DNA of 64,000 nucleotides from Sulfuricella denitrificans. Lineage in GTDB: Bacteria > Pseudomonadota > Gammaproteobacteria > Burkholderiales > Sulfuricellaceae. Under the pieces are notes generated by a model. The model was not told where the DNA came from. It saw nothing but the letters and a program-made list of their open reading frames with translations, and made no database searches. Made by a program: the position numbers and the translations under genes. Positions 54,696 to 63,415 of the stretch are shown here, piece after piece (the first letter of the stretch is position 1; the number at the start of each line of letters is the position of its first letter). The stretch spans positions 186,001 through 250,000 of the forward strand of contig NSJJ01000003.1 of the NCBI GenBank assembly GCA_002632355.1. Reading direction: 5' to 3'.

Positions 54696-56082
54696 TCCGG
54701 ATCCCCAGTGCATGCAGCATGGCCGCAAACTTGGCTTCGGTTTCGGCCAGTTCCCGCTGCGGCTCCGAGCCAGCCACGATGCCTGCCCCGGCATAGAGGT
54801 GCGCCACGCGCCCCTGGAGGCGGGCGCAGCGCAGCGCCACGGCGAACTCGCCATTTCCTGCGGCATCCAGCCAGCCGATGGCGCCGGTATACCAGTCTTC
54901 GCGCTGTTCGCCGTGCTGGGCCAGCCAGTTCAGCGCTGCCTGACGCGGGTAGCCGCCGACGGCGGGGGTGGGGTGGACGCGCTGCAGCAGGTCCAGCAGG
55001 CCGATTCCCGTTTTAACGCGCCCATGCAAGCTGCTCCACAAGTGACGCAACTGCCCCAGGTGCCGGATCTGTGGCGCATCGGGGACTTCCAGTCTGGCGC
55101 ACACGGGGCGCAGTGCTTCGGCGATGGCCTGCACCACCAGGCGATGTTCGCGGCCGTTCTTGACATCACCAAGCAACTTCCGGTCTGCGGCGGAGGTGGC
55201 CCTTCCTTCTCCCCATGCGGTACCCGCCAGCGCATCGCAATAGACTTCTCCGTCCTGCAGCCGCACCAGGGTTTCCGGGCTGGCGCCGAGAAAGGTGCCT
55301 CCATCCGGCGTGTCCGTGGCAAACAGGGTGCAGGAAGGGTACTGCTGTTCCAGGTCCGCCATGACCCGGCCCGGGTCGAAATCTTCTGCGGAATGAAATG
55401 ACACGCGCCGGCTCAGGACCACCTTGTCCAGCCTGCCGCTGCGAATGTCGCGCACGGCCTGCGCGGCGCGCGCCAGCCAGGCATGATCAGCCTGGACATC
55501 GTCGAGGCGCTGCAAAGGTTTTGTGGTGCGTGCAGGGGCGAATTTATGCGCGAGTGTCGTCATCAAATGGCGCAAGCGCGCCATGGCCGAGGCAATGGCG
55601 GTTTCATCCGGCCGTACGCCAAAAGTGAATGTCAGCGCGCATGTTTCGCCCTGGCGGCGCAGCAGCAGCTCGGGGACGCGTAGCCGCGCGGATGGCAGGG
55701 TTGCATTATTGCCCGGCTGGCCGGAGAAGGTAAAGCCGCCCAGGGCAAGCGGGTGCAGGCCGGTATGGTCACTGTCCAGATGCTGCCAGTGGGTGCGCCA
55801 GCCGTCAAATGCAGTACTCATTTGCGGCCAGCGTGCCTCGCCTTCGGCACTGAAAGAGGCCGCCTCGCCCAGGGCCAGTATTTCATCTTGTGCTGCGGGG
55901 CGGCACCAGTAAAACAGCTCATGGAATATGCCAGGCAGGCCGGTGCTGGAAATTTCCGGAACGGACAGCGTCACGCTGAGCAGGCCGGCGCCGCTTTTCC
56001 CGGCATGCCGCAGCCCGGCCCTGAGGCGGTTTTCGATCTGCTCCAGAAAAGCAGGATCGTCGGGGCGGAAGCGTTTCAGCAT
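54673..56082 (-). CDS. menF: Isochorismate synthase MenF
   Basis: A 469-residue chorismate-utilising enzyme. The C-terminal half has KVVLSRRVSF, TLFATDTPDGGTFLGASPETLV, and the active-site VHPTPAVGGYP with the ADRKLLGDVKNGREHRLVVQAI helix. It makes isochorismate. The N-terminal third is divergent, as usual. Start at 56082 (MLKRF), seven bases overlapping menE. AGGAC precedes the ATG. Confidence 0.92.
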   Translation of the reverse strand: MLKRFRPDDPAFLEQIENRLRAGLRHAGKSGAGLLSVTLSVPEISSTGLPGIFHELFYWCRPAAQDEILALGEAASFSAEGEARWPQMSTAFDGWRTHWQHLDSDHTGLHPLALGGFTFSGQPGNNATLPSARLRVPELLLRRQGETCALTFTFGVRPDETAIASAMARLRHLMTTLAHKFAPARTTKPLQRLDDVQADHAWLARAAQAVRDIRSGRLDKVVLSRRVSFHSAEDFDPGRVMADLEQQYPSCTLFATDTPDGGTFLGASPETLVRLQDGEVYCDALAGTAWGEGRATSAADRKLLGDVKNGREHRLVVQAIAEALRPVCARLEVPDAPQIRHLGQLRHLWSSLHGRVKTGIGLLDLLQRVHPTPAVGGYPRQAALNWLAQHGEQREDWYTGAIGWLDAAGNGEFAVALRCARLQGRVAHLYAGAGIVAGSEPQRELAETEAKFAAMLHALGIRNDGSGQQ

Positions 56083-57272
56083 GGGGTCCTGTCTTCCGTT
56101 TCGAGGGCTAGTGCGGGCAAGCGCTGGCGCTCCAGTTTTCCCATGGCGTTGCGCGGCAGTGCAGAAACAGCGATGAAACGGCGCGGGCGTTGGGCAGAGG
56201 GCAGGTTCGCGCGGCACCAGTCCTCAATGGCCTGAATGTCGCCGCCCACCACCAGGGCAGCAATGCGGTCGCCCCATACCGCATCGTTTACGGCTGTCAC
56301 GGCGACATCGCGCACGCCCGGACAGGCGAGCAGCAAGTTCTCGACCAGGGCGGGGTGGATGTTGATGCCCCCGCTTACCAGCATGTCGTCGTGGCGGCCG
56401 AGTACCACCAGATTGCCCCGGGCATCGAAATATCCCCTGTCGCCGCTGACGAAGCCGCCGTCAATGAGCCCGTGGCCTGCTTCCTGCGCCGCATTGGCGT
56501 AGCCAGTCATGACGCCGGGTCCGCGCACGAGAATGCGTCCTTCACCCTTTGTGGGCTGGCCGTTTGCGTCGATGATTTCCACGCCGATCCCAGGCAGCGG
56601 CAGGCCCACCATGCCCTCGCGCCAGTCTGGCGGGAGCGCGGGCAGTGTGGCCACTTGCGAGGCGGTCTCGCTCATGCCGTAAGTGGGGCAGATGGGCCAG
56701 CCGGCTGCCTGCGCCTGCCGTGCCAGTTTTTCAGACAAGGGGCCACCGCCGATCAGGGCGTATTTCAGTTGCGCAGGCGCGGGTCCAGCTTCAAGCAGGC
56801 GTGCGAGCATGGCCGGCACCAGGGAAACATGGGTCACGCCATGGTGTTCCATGTCCTCCCGAACACGCACAGCGTCAAATTTTTGATGCAGCAGGACGGC
56901 GGCACCGGCCTCTGCACAGCGGTAAAAGATGGAAATGCCGCCGATATGCTGCAGGGGGAGGCAAGCCAGCCAGACATCGCCACGTTCAAGGGGGATGCGG
57001 CTGCGGCTGGCCTGCACCGCCGCCGCCAGACTGGCTTCGCTCAGCATCACCTGTTTGGGCTCGCCCGTGCTGCCGCTGGTGGCGATAAGCAGCTCGGCGC
57101 AGCCGGGCAAATCCGCCTGTTTCAGCAGCATGGCCAGGCGTTGTGGCAGGCGGGCCGGATGGGCGGATAACAGGGCAGTGAAGCTGTAAACCGCGTCATC
57201 CTGAATCAGCGCCGGGGCGTCCGGATGGCTCGCTGCGGCACGTTCAAGCCAGCGGGAGAGCAGGGATTTCAT
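56076..57272 (-). CDS. menE: o-Succinylbenzoate-CoA ligase MenE
   Basis: A 398-residue acyl-adenylating ligase. The P-loop-like TSGSTGEPKQVML, GLPLPGIGVEIID, and the C-terminal SGDRGYFDARGNLVVLGRHDDM are typical of the AMP-binding superfamily, and MGKLERQ near the end has the catalytic Lys. It is shorter at the N-terminus than typical MenE (about 450 residues). The men context decides the function. Confidence 0.86.
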   Translation of the reverse strand: MKSLLSRWLERAAASHPDAPALIQDDAVYSFTALLSAHPARLPQRLAMLLKQADLPGCAELLIATSGSTGEPKQVMLSEASLAAAVQASRSRIPLERGDVWLACLPLQHIGGISIFYRCAEAGAAVLLHQKFDAVRVREDMEHHGVTHVSLVPAMLARLLEAGPAPAQLKYALIGGGPLSEKLARQAQAAGWPICPTYGMSETASQVATLPALPPDWREGMVGLPLPGIGVEIIDANGQPTKGEGRILVRGPGVMTGYANAAQEAGHGLIDGGFVSGDRGYFDARGNLVVLGRHDDMLVSGGINIHPALVENLLLACPGVRDVAVTAVNDAVWGDRIAALVVGGDIQAIEDWCRANLPSAQRPRRFIAVSALPRNAMGKLERQRLPALALETEDRTPC

Positions 57273-57275
57273 GGC

Positions 57276-57998
57276 TCAGAAGGATTTGACGCCGCGATGC
57301 AGACAGGCGATGCCAAAAGAAAGATTGCGGTAGTTCACCGCGGCAAAGCCGGCCTGTTCCATGATGCGCTTCATCTCCTGCTGATCCGGGAAGCGGCGAA
57401 TGGATTCGACCAGATAAGTGTAGGCTTCCGGGTCGCGGGCTACCAGGGCGCCGAGACGGGGGATCACGGTGAAGGAAAAGAGGTCGTAAAAAGGCTTGAC
57501 CGGCGCCCACGGGCGGGAAAATTCCAGGCACAGGAAGCGCCCGCCCGGCTTGAGCACCCGCAGGGCTTCCTTCAGGGCGCCATCCAGGCTGGTGACATTG
57601 CGGATGCCGAAGGCGATGGTCATGGTGTCCACCGAGTTGTCCTGCAAGGGAATCCGCTCTCCGGTGCCAGCCAGCCATTGCACGCCGGACAGCTGGCGCG
57701 TTTGTCCCTGGTTCATCATCGCCAGACTGGGGTCGCACACTGTCACCTTCGCGCCATTCCGGGCCATGAGCGCTGCCACGTCGCCCGTGCCGCCGGCAAG
57801 GTCAACCACAGTCTGGCCCGGAAGCGCGCCGGCTTCCCGCGCCAGACGGCGCTTCCAGAGCCGGTGAATGCCCATGCTCATGAGGTCGTTCATCAGATCG
57901 TAGCGCGGCGCCACGCTGGTGAATACGCGCCGGATCAGGCGCGTGCGCTCATTCTCCGCGACGCTTTGGTAACCAAAGGTGCGGGAAATTTCCTGCAT
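57276..57998 (-). CDS. menG: Demethylmenaquinone/ubiquinone C-methyltransferase (MenG/UbiE)
   Basis: A 240-residue SAM-dependent methyltransferase. FGYQSVAENERTRLIRRVF, the SAM loop VVDLAGGTGDVAALM, IAFGIRNVTSLDGALKEALR and LCLEFSRP are the UbiE/MenG signature. The ATG overlaps the nosY stop by one base, three bases before menE. A betaproteobacterium would normally carry ubiE elsewhere for ubiquinone, so this may be a menaquinone-dedicated copy. Confidence 0.9.
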   Translation of the reverse strand: MQEISRTFGYQSVAENERTRLIRRVFTSVAPRYDLMNDLMSMGIHRLWKRRLAREAGALPGQTVVDLAGGTGDVAALMARNGAKVTVCDPSLAMMNQGQTRQLSGVQWLAGTGERIPLQDNSVDTMTIAFGIRNVTSLDGALKEALRVLKPGGRFLCLEFSRPWAPVKPFYDLFSFTVIPRLGALVARDPEAYTYLVESIRRFPDQQEMKRIMEQAGFAAVNYRNLSFGIACLHRGVKSF

Positions 57999-58825
57999 CA
58001 GGGCAGGTCGCCGCGGCGAAACATGAAATAGCCGGCTGTTGCGCACAGGGTGCCGATGACGAACGGATAAACCAGCCCGTAAATCATGAATCCGGTTGCG
58101 CCCATCGTATCCATGATCACGTACGCAGCCGGTCCCAGCACGATCAGTTGCGGATCGAACAACATCAGTGCGGCGGTGCGGAATACCTGGAGCGGATTGG
58201 CCAGAGCGATCATGACCGCCACTTCGGGTGCGGCATGGCCCTGAATCATCACACCCAGCAGAATCAGGTCGAGGAACAGCAGCATGGCCAGCCAGACTAC
58301 GAATGCCGCACCCTGAGCCACATCTGTGGAACGTGCAAGAGTGGAAAGCAGCATGGCAATACCGAGAAAACACCACGCCATTGCTGCCAGCAGCCCGGTG
58401 TAGTAGAGAAACATGTTCCAGGGGACTTCGATATCCTGCACCAGCGACCACAGCGAAGCGCCCAGCATGGCCAGAAATACCGGCAGGAATACCACGATGT
58501 AACGTCCCAGCAACTTGCCCCAAAACCAGGCGCTAAGCGATACCGGCAGTGACAGAAGGTATTCGAACACGCCGGCCTCGCGGTCGCCCGCAACCGACCG
58601 AACGGTGGAAATAAGCACGAAAATGGGCAGAATGGCCATGCAAAGCTGGATGTAGGTTACCAGCAGACGAGAGAGTCCGATAAAACCCAGCACACGCGAT
58701 TCGGTCAGGCCAAACGCGAACAGCATGGCGACGATGCCGCCAAAAACCAGGGTATAAATCATGAACCAGCGAGCGCGCAGCGATTCAACAACATCCAGCT
58801 TGGCGGTCAGCCACAAGTTTTTCAT
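57998..58825 (-). CDS. nosY: Nos ABC-2 type permease NosY
   Basis: A 275-residue inner-membrane permease with six helices. It has VRSVAGDREAGVFEYLLSLPVS in the cytoplasmic loop that contacts the ATPase and a conserved FWGKLLGRY. NosY with NosF and NosD matures the CuZ site of N2O reductase with sulfur or copper export. It overlaps nosL and menG by one base each. Confidence 0.92.
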   Translation of the reverse strand: MKNLWLTAKLDVVESLRARWFMIYTLVFGGIVAMLFAFGLTESRVLGFIGLSRLLVTYIQLCMAILPIFVLISTVRSVAGDREAGVFEYLLSLPVSLSAWFWGKLLGRYIVVFLPVFLAMLGASLWSLVQDIEVPWNMFLYYTGLLAAMAWCFLGIAMLLSTLARSTDVAQGAAFVVWLAMLLFLDLILLGVMIQGHAAPEVAVMIALANPLQVFRTAALMLFDPQLIVLGPAAYVIMDTMGATGFMIYGLVYPFVIGTLCATAGYFMFRRGDLP

Positions 58826-59256
58826 TATTTTCCTTTTGCCAGAACCTGTTTTCTGGCGTCCTCATAATTCATACTGCCCGGTTCTGGCAGGGCCACTGCG
58901 CCAAGGCCATAAGCCATCGGTGTCATTTTGTTGGGTAGGTAAAAGGCTTTGCGCGCCTCGATCCACTTGTTTGATCGCATGTCCATGACCCAGATTTCAG
59001 TGGCAGGATCATTGGCCCAGGACTTGTCCTTAAGCCAGAACATGACGCATCCGAAATCGTCGAATTTGTACGCCTGATGCTTCGGCCCACCCCGCACCTG
59101 GGCGGCGTAACGCTTGTCACTCAGGGCCATGCTGCAGCGTACGCAGGTGTCACGATCCCATTTGACTTCCACCGGACCGGTTCCGGGTTCCTTATGGCAG
59201 GCAGCCACCAGGCTCAGGAACAGCGCTATGGCGGCCAGCCTGAACAGGTTTTTCAC
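58825..59256 (-). CDS. nosL: Copper chaperone lipoprotein NosL
   Basis: A 143-residue lipoprotein. The lipobox LSLVAAC is followed by CVRCSMALSDKRYAAQ, where the Cys-X2-Cys-X-Met set binds Cu(I), and by YKFDDFGCVMFW. NosL delivers copper for the CuZ cluster of NosZ. It overlaps nosF by four bases. Confidence 0.93.
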   Translation of the reverse strand: MKNLFRLAAIALFLSLVAACHKEPGTGPVEVKWDRDTCVRCSMALSDKRYAAQVRGGPKHQAYKFDDFGCVMFWLKDKSWANDPATEIWVMDMRSNKWIEARKAFYLPNKMTPMAYGLGAVALPEPGSMNYEDARKQVLAKGK

Positions 59257-60122
59257 ACCTGGTCTCCGCCATTTTCATCAAGGCTGATATGAGTCAGAAT
59301 TCCAACGTAGCGTGAAAGCATCCCGACGAAACGTAACCTATCCGGCCCAGCCACGCTACCTTGCCATTCCAGGCCGCTGCCGTTATCCCGGAAATTCCAC
59401 CCCGTCAGTGCTTTTGCTATGGATTCCTCAGGACGCCGCAATGTCAGGCGGCAGGCCAGCATGCCGGTCAGTGATACATCATCAGCCACGCGGTCGTCCA
59501 GAACCACCTTGCCGCGGTCCAGTTCGATGACTCGATTCACAAGTGCCGATACTTCATCCAGGCGGTGACTGGATATCAGCATGGTGGTGTTGTTTTCCAG
59601 TCGCTCGGCCAGCAGGCCGAAGAAAATCTGGCGCGCCTCCGGATCGAGGTTGGCGGCGGGTTCGTCCATGATCAGTATGTTGCTGTCGCGCCCCAGAGCA
59701 ATGGAGATTAGCAGTTTCTGCTTCTGCCCGCCTGATAGCTTGACGAAAGGCTGATTTCTCATTTTGCCTACATCCAGGCCGAGGCGCCCGGCTATTTCTT
59801 CCATGCGGCTTTTTTCGCTGTTGCAAACAGCAGAGGAAAAATCCAGCAATTGTCCTACCGGCATTTTCAGCGGCGGAGGTAGCTGGGGCACAAAGCCGAT
59901 TTTCCCCAGTACTTGCTGACGATTTGGCCGTGGTGCCAGGCCATGTACCGCGACGCTCCCCTCATAGGTGTATTCACCCAGCAGGCAGCGGATCATGGTT
60001 GTCTTTCCGGCGCCATTGGAACCTACCAGAGCGATTCGTTCGCCCGGTGTAATGGTAAGTTCGAGCTCATCCAGTACGCGGTTGCGCTTGAAGGTTTTGG
60101 AGACTTTCTTGAATTCAATCAT
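59253..60122 (-). CDS. nosF: Nos ABC transporter ATPase NosF
   Basis: A 289-residue ATPase with Walker A GSNGAGKTTMIR, Q-loop FVPQLPPP, signature KLSGGQKQKLLIS and Walker B ILIMDEPAANLDP. It drives NosDFY for CuZ assembly. The C-terminal 60 residues are less conserved. The gene follows nosH by 43 bases and overlaps nosL. Confidence 0.94.
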   Translation of the reverse strand: MIEFKKVSKTFKRNRVLDELELTITPGERIALVGSNGAGKTTMIRCLLGEYTYEGSVAVHGLAPRPNRQQVLGKIGFVPQLPPPLKMPVGQLLDFSSAVCNSEKSRMEEIAGRLGLDVGKMRNQPFVKLSGGQKQKLLISIALGRDSNILIMDEPAANLDPEARQIFFGLLAERLENNTTMLISSHRLDEVSALVNRVIELDRGKVVLDDRVADDVSLTGMLACRLTLRRPEESIAKALTGWNFRDNGSGLEWQGSVAGPDRLRFVGMLSRYVGILTHISLDENGGDQV

Positions 60123-60165
60123 GCGGTTTTCTTATATTTGTAAAAACGGATTTTCACAGATCCAA

Positions 60166-61143
60166 TCACATCAGTTTGCTAAGTCCTTTGACGTCAAACT
60201 TCAATGCACCGCTCGGGCATACATCTACGCAGGCACCGCAGCGTGTGCAGTCAGCGCCGGTGTCCATGATGGCATCAGAGGCACGTCCCTTCTTCACGAT
60301 TTCCAGCACGTGGGGGACTTCGCATACCTTGCGGCAATCGCCTTCGTGAAAGCAATTATTCAATGTGTATTTGACCCGAAGCGGCGAAAATACACCAACA
60401 ATACCGTAAGTTAATCCAATCGGGCATACATAACGACACCAGCCGCGGCGTGAGTAAAATATCTCAAATGCCAGCAATAGCGCCACCCAGCCCAGCGCCA
60501 GGCCGGGGCCATAGATCAGTGCGCGGCTGAGAATGCCGGTGGGCGATAAGGTTTCGAACACAGTGTATCCGGTAACCCATGCCAGCGCTGCGAATACCAC
60601 CCACAGCACTGTGCGCACGCCTCGATTGAAGGTGTGGTCGGTAACGACTTTCTTGTCGACCAGATAGAGATGGAGTTTTTCCGCCCACTCGGCGACCAGA
60701 TGGTAGGGGCAGACCCAGGAGCAGAAAGTACGGCCGCCAAAGAGAAACCACAGCACAATTACCGTGCCAGTGCCGATCAGCAGGTTGACGATTATGTGTT
60801 TGTGAGCCAGCATCACCTGTAGAGCCGAATTTATGTCAATCAGGTGGAAGCCGAGCAGGCGCGAGGCGGTAAGGGCGCCTTCCAGAATCTGGATGTCGAG
60901 CCAGAACGAAAGCACAAACAGCAGATTAATCCCGATCAGGAATGCCCAGCGCCTGTTGCGCCATGGTTTTCCTTGCGATCGATGAGCGCGAGCGTGTTCT
61001 TTCTGTGCAACCCAGTCCACTTTCTCGACGCGCTTCAGGGCATGAATAGTATCGGCGGCAGATGTGAACTTCTCTGGCTTCCTGGGTTCGCGTCCCAGCA
61101 TCACCATCAGGGATTCAATATATCTGCTCATGCTGCCTCCCAT
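60166..61143 (-). CDS. nosH: NapH-like membrane iron-sulfur protein NosH
   Basis: A 325-residue membrane protein with about five helices, GGRTFCSWVCPYHLV and GWCRYVCPIGLTYG Cys-Pro motifs, and two C-terminal clusters (GDCRKVCEVP and CTRCGACVDVCP). It is the NosH/NapH type subunit of a quinol dehydrogenase. The overlap with nosG (16 bases) and the nos context separate it from napH at 27579. It should pass quinol electrons to NosG and then to N2O reductase. Confidence 0.88.
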   Translation of the reverse strand: MGGSMSRYIESLMVMLGREPRKPEKFTSAADTIHALKRVEKVDWVAQKEHARAHRSQGKPWRNRRWAFLIGINLLFVLSFWLDIQILEGALTASRLLGFHLIDINSALQVMLAHKHIIVNLLIGTGTVIVLWFLFGGRTFCSWVCPYHLVAEWAEKLHLYLVDKKVVTDHTFNRGVRTVLWVVFAALAWVTGYTVFETLSPTGILSRALIYGPGLALGWVALLLAFEIFYSRRGWCRYVCPIGLTYGIVGVFSPLRVKYTLNNCFHEGDCRKVCEVPHVLEIVKKGRASDAIMDTGADCTRCGACVDVCPSGALKFDVKGLSKLM

Positions 61144-61973
61144 GTTTTACGGGCTTCCACCACGATCGATGCGGGTTCGGTGGGGCAAACCATTTCGCAA
61201 ACGCCACATCCAACACACGGCTCATGAACCACCGGCGACTTGATCATTTTTCCGTCTTTGCCTGCAATATTGTCGAGCGATATTGCGCCCTTGATGGGGC
61301 AGGTGCGGACACACAAATCGCACACCTCGACATCGAAAGGATGATCCTTTAGCGGGATGGGTTTCCAGCGGTCCACTTTGGAAAAGCGCATGTTGCCTTT
61401 GAATTCAGCGCCTCTCGCTTGACCCTTGAAACCCTTGCCTTGTCGTGCAAGGCAAGTTTCTGGCCGGACCAGCACAGCAAGACCGGTGCGTTCAGCAAGG
61501 TTGAGAGTCGGTTCGGGGTCATTTTCCTTGGCGAGCAATACTGGTGGTTGCGCCATTTTTGCGCCTGGACGCACTTCCAGAAAAGATGGCTTGTGGTAAG
61601 TCAGGGCACCCGTCGGGCAGGCCAGAATGCATTGCACAGCATCGCAGGAAAAATCGCAGGCCTGCTTGCGGGAGTCGATATATGGCACGCCGATGCCGAA
61701 GCCGTGACTGATGTCATCGAGCTTGATCGCCTGTACCGGGCATACCTGAACACATTGACCACACTTGATGCAGGAAGACAGAAAATCTTTCTCATCCAGT
61801 GCGCCGGGCGGACGCATGCGTGATTCCCAGCCGCGTGCCATCGGTGTCAGACCGAGCAGCGGGATGCCAATGGCAGTGCCGGCAAGAAACATGGTGCGCA
61901 GAAAACGCCGTCGATCTTCCAGTTTGCGTTTGTTAACCAGCGGATGAGTCGGTTTTTGTTTCTCAGTATTCAT
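61128..61973 (-). CDS. nosG: NapG-like ferredoxin NosG
   Basis: A 281-residue exported protein with a Tat signal (DRRRFLRTMFLAGTAIGIPLLG) and four cluster motifs: CIKCGQCVQVCP, CDFSCDAVQCILACP, CDLCVRTCP and CVGCGVCEMVCP. It pairs with NosH. Compared with NapG (28484) the order and spacing of the motifs are the same, but the sequences are clearly distinct copies. It overlaps nosD by four bases. Confidence 0.9.
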   Translation of the reverse strand: MNTEKQKPTHPLVNKRKLEDRRRFLRTMFLAGTAIGIPLLGLTPMARGWESRMRPPGALDEKDFLSSCIKCGQCVQVCPVQAIKLDDISHGFGIGVPYIDSRKQACDFSCDAVQCILACPTGALTYHKPSFLEVRPGAKMAQPPVLLAKENDPEPTLNLAERTGLAVLVRPETCLARQGKGFKGQARGAEFKGNMRFSKVDRWKPIPLKDHPFDVEVCDLCVRTCPIKGAISLDNIAGKDGKMIKSPVVHEPCVGCGVCEMVCPTEPASIVVEARKTWEAA

Positions 61974-63310
61974 TTCTTACCCCGCTTCCAGGGATCGTTA
62001 AACAAGGGTTTTTCATCTTTCAACAACAGAGTTGGACTCGAAAAAGGTGCCAAACGTTCAAGAAAATCTAGTACCTCAAGTGCAGGTGCTACCTTGAAAA
62101 AGCGCGCATGCGGAATTTCCATCCATAGGCGGTCGGCAAAGTCATACAGTTCATAAGGCGTGTCCCCAATGCCATCCTTGTTACGGTCGAAACCCTCGTA
62201 TTCATCCCAGTAATTGCCACGCCAGACATTGCGCTGCCCGGATCCTGCACCACCCACGGCTAGGCTGGAAATATTGCCTTCGAAACTGTTGCCCTCAACT
62301 TCATAGCCGGCAAGGTCGCTGTTAAAAGCGATGGCAATTCCATTGTAGGCAAGCCGGTTGTTTTTCATGATGATCTTGGTATCGGGCTGGAAAGGTGAAA
62401 GATCGGCTGACAGACCGAGTGCACAATAGATAATCTCGTTTCCTTCCAGCAATGCACCGCTGGCTTCCTTGAAACCAATTCCCATGCCAGTTGCACCAGT
62501 TGCATGCGAAATCACGTTATTACGAATAATCGTGTTGTCGGCATACATCAGGTAAATACCTACCGCGTTGTCATAAAAACGGTTGCTGTCAATGGTGTTG
62601 TGGTGGGCGAACATGAAATGGATTGAATAGCGGCTGCGTGCACCGTAGTTATGGTAAAACAGATTGTTGTTGGAATACCACACCACCATATCGCGTGAAT
62701 CCACAACCTGGTTGCTTTCGATCCGGTTGTTCATGCTGAACCACAGGCGGATGCCATCGCCGCGCACGCCAAGATCCGCTTTCTTGGAGCGGATACGGTT
62801 ACCACGCACAATATTCTGATTGGATTGCTTGAGATCGATGCCGAAAAGGCAGTCATCGATGACATTGTTTTCGATCAGATTCCGGTGGCCACGTACGTTA
62901 AGACAGGCATCGTCTGAATCGTGTGAGCTTCCTGACCCCATGAGATGTATTCCGCGCAGCGTCGCTCCACTGGTTTCGATAACAAAGACCGTGCTCTTGT
63001 TGCCGCCATCGATAGTGACTTTGCCGCCGCCTTCGATAGTCAGAGGTTTTGTCAGGTGCACCGGGCCAGCATAAATTCCTGGCTTGGGACGCAAGACTGA
63101 CCCTGGCGGAGCGGCGTCCACCAGTGATTGAAACGGAGTCAAGCCATGAATACGTTTGTCGCGCAGATAGAGGGGTACAAGTTGCACAGGTTTGTCGACA
63201 TCGACGCGCGGAGCGTCGCCGCTCATATTTGCACTTCCTCCAGGCTCGAAGGCCGCACTTGCCGGAAGTGACAGACATAAGCATAGATAAAGCAGCAGAC
63301 GTCCCGTCAT
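61970..63310 (-). CDS. nosD: Periplasmic copper-site maturation protein NosD
   Basis: A 446-residue exported protein with signal LLLYLCLCLSLPASA. It is a right-handed beta-helix with CASH-type repeats (VRGNRIRSKKADLGVRGDG, NNLFYHNYGARSRYSIHF, DNTIIRNNVISH). NosD cooperates with NosFY in CuZ assembly. The length and terminal WRGNYWDEYEGFDRNKDGIG are typical. It overlaps nosG by four bases. Confidence 0.93.
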   Translation of the reverse strand: MTGRLLLYLCLCLSLPASAAFEPGGSANMSGDAPRVDVDKPVQLVPLYLRDKRIHGLTPFQSLVDAAPPGSVLRPKPGIYAGPVHLTKPLTIEGGGKVTIDGGNKSTVFVIETSGATLRGIHLMGSGSSHDSDDACLNVRGHRNLIENNVIDDCLFGIDLKQSNQNIVRGNRIRSKKADLGVRGDGIRLWFSMNNRIESNQVVDSRDMVVWYSNNNLFYHNYGARSRYSIHFMFAHHNTIDSNRFYDNAVGIYLMYADNTIIRNNVISHATGATGMGIGFKEASGALLEGNEIIYCALGLSADLSPFQPDTKIIMKNNRLAYNGIAIAFNSDLAGYEVEGNSFEGNISSLAVGGAGSGQRNVWRGNYWDEYEGFDRNKDGIGDTPYELYDFADRLWMEIPHARFFKVAPALEVLDFLERLAPFSSPTLLLKDEKPLFNDPWKRGKK

Positions 63311-63374
63311 CGAGCACTCAACGTAATATGCATGTTCTGTACTGATTCCATGAGGTTAGATTCTGTCTAAGTCT

Positions 63375-63408
63375 CCAGTTTTCGCCCCGGGTTAAGGGGC
63401 GAAGCTGG
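63375..63408. terminator. Hairpin between nosB and nosD
   Basis: TTCGCCCC (63381-63388) pairs with GGGGCGAA (63396-63403), extended by CCAG (63375-63378) and CTGG (63405-63408). It lies in the 105-base nosB-nosD gap. On the transcribed minus strand no U tract follows, so a processing or attenuation hairpin is more likely than a full terminator. Confidence 0.5.
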
Positions 63409-63415
63409 AAAAGGC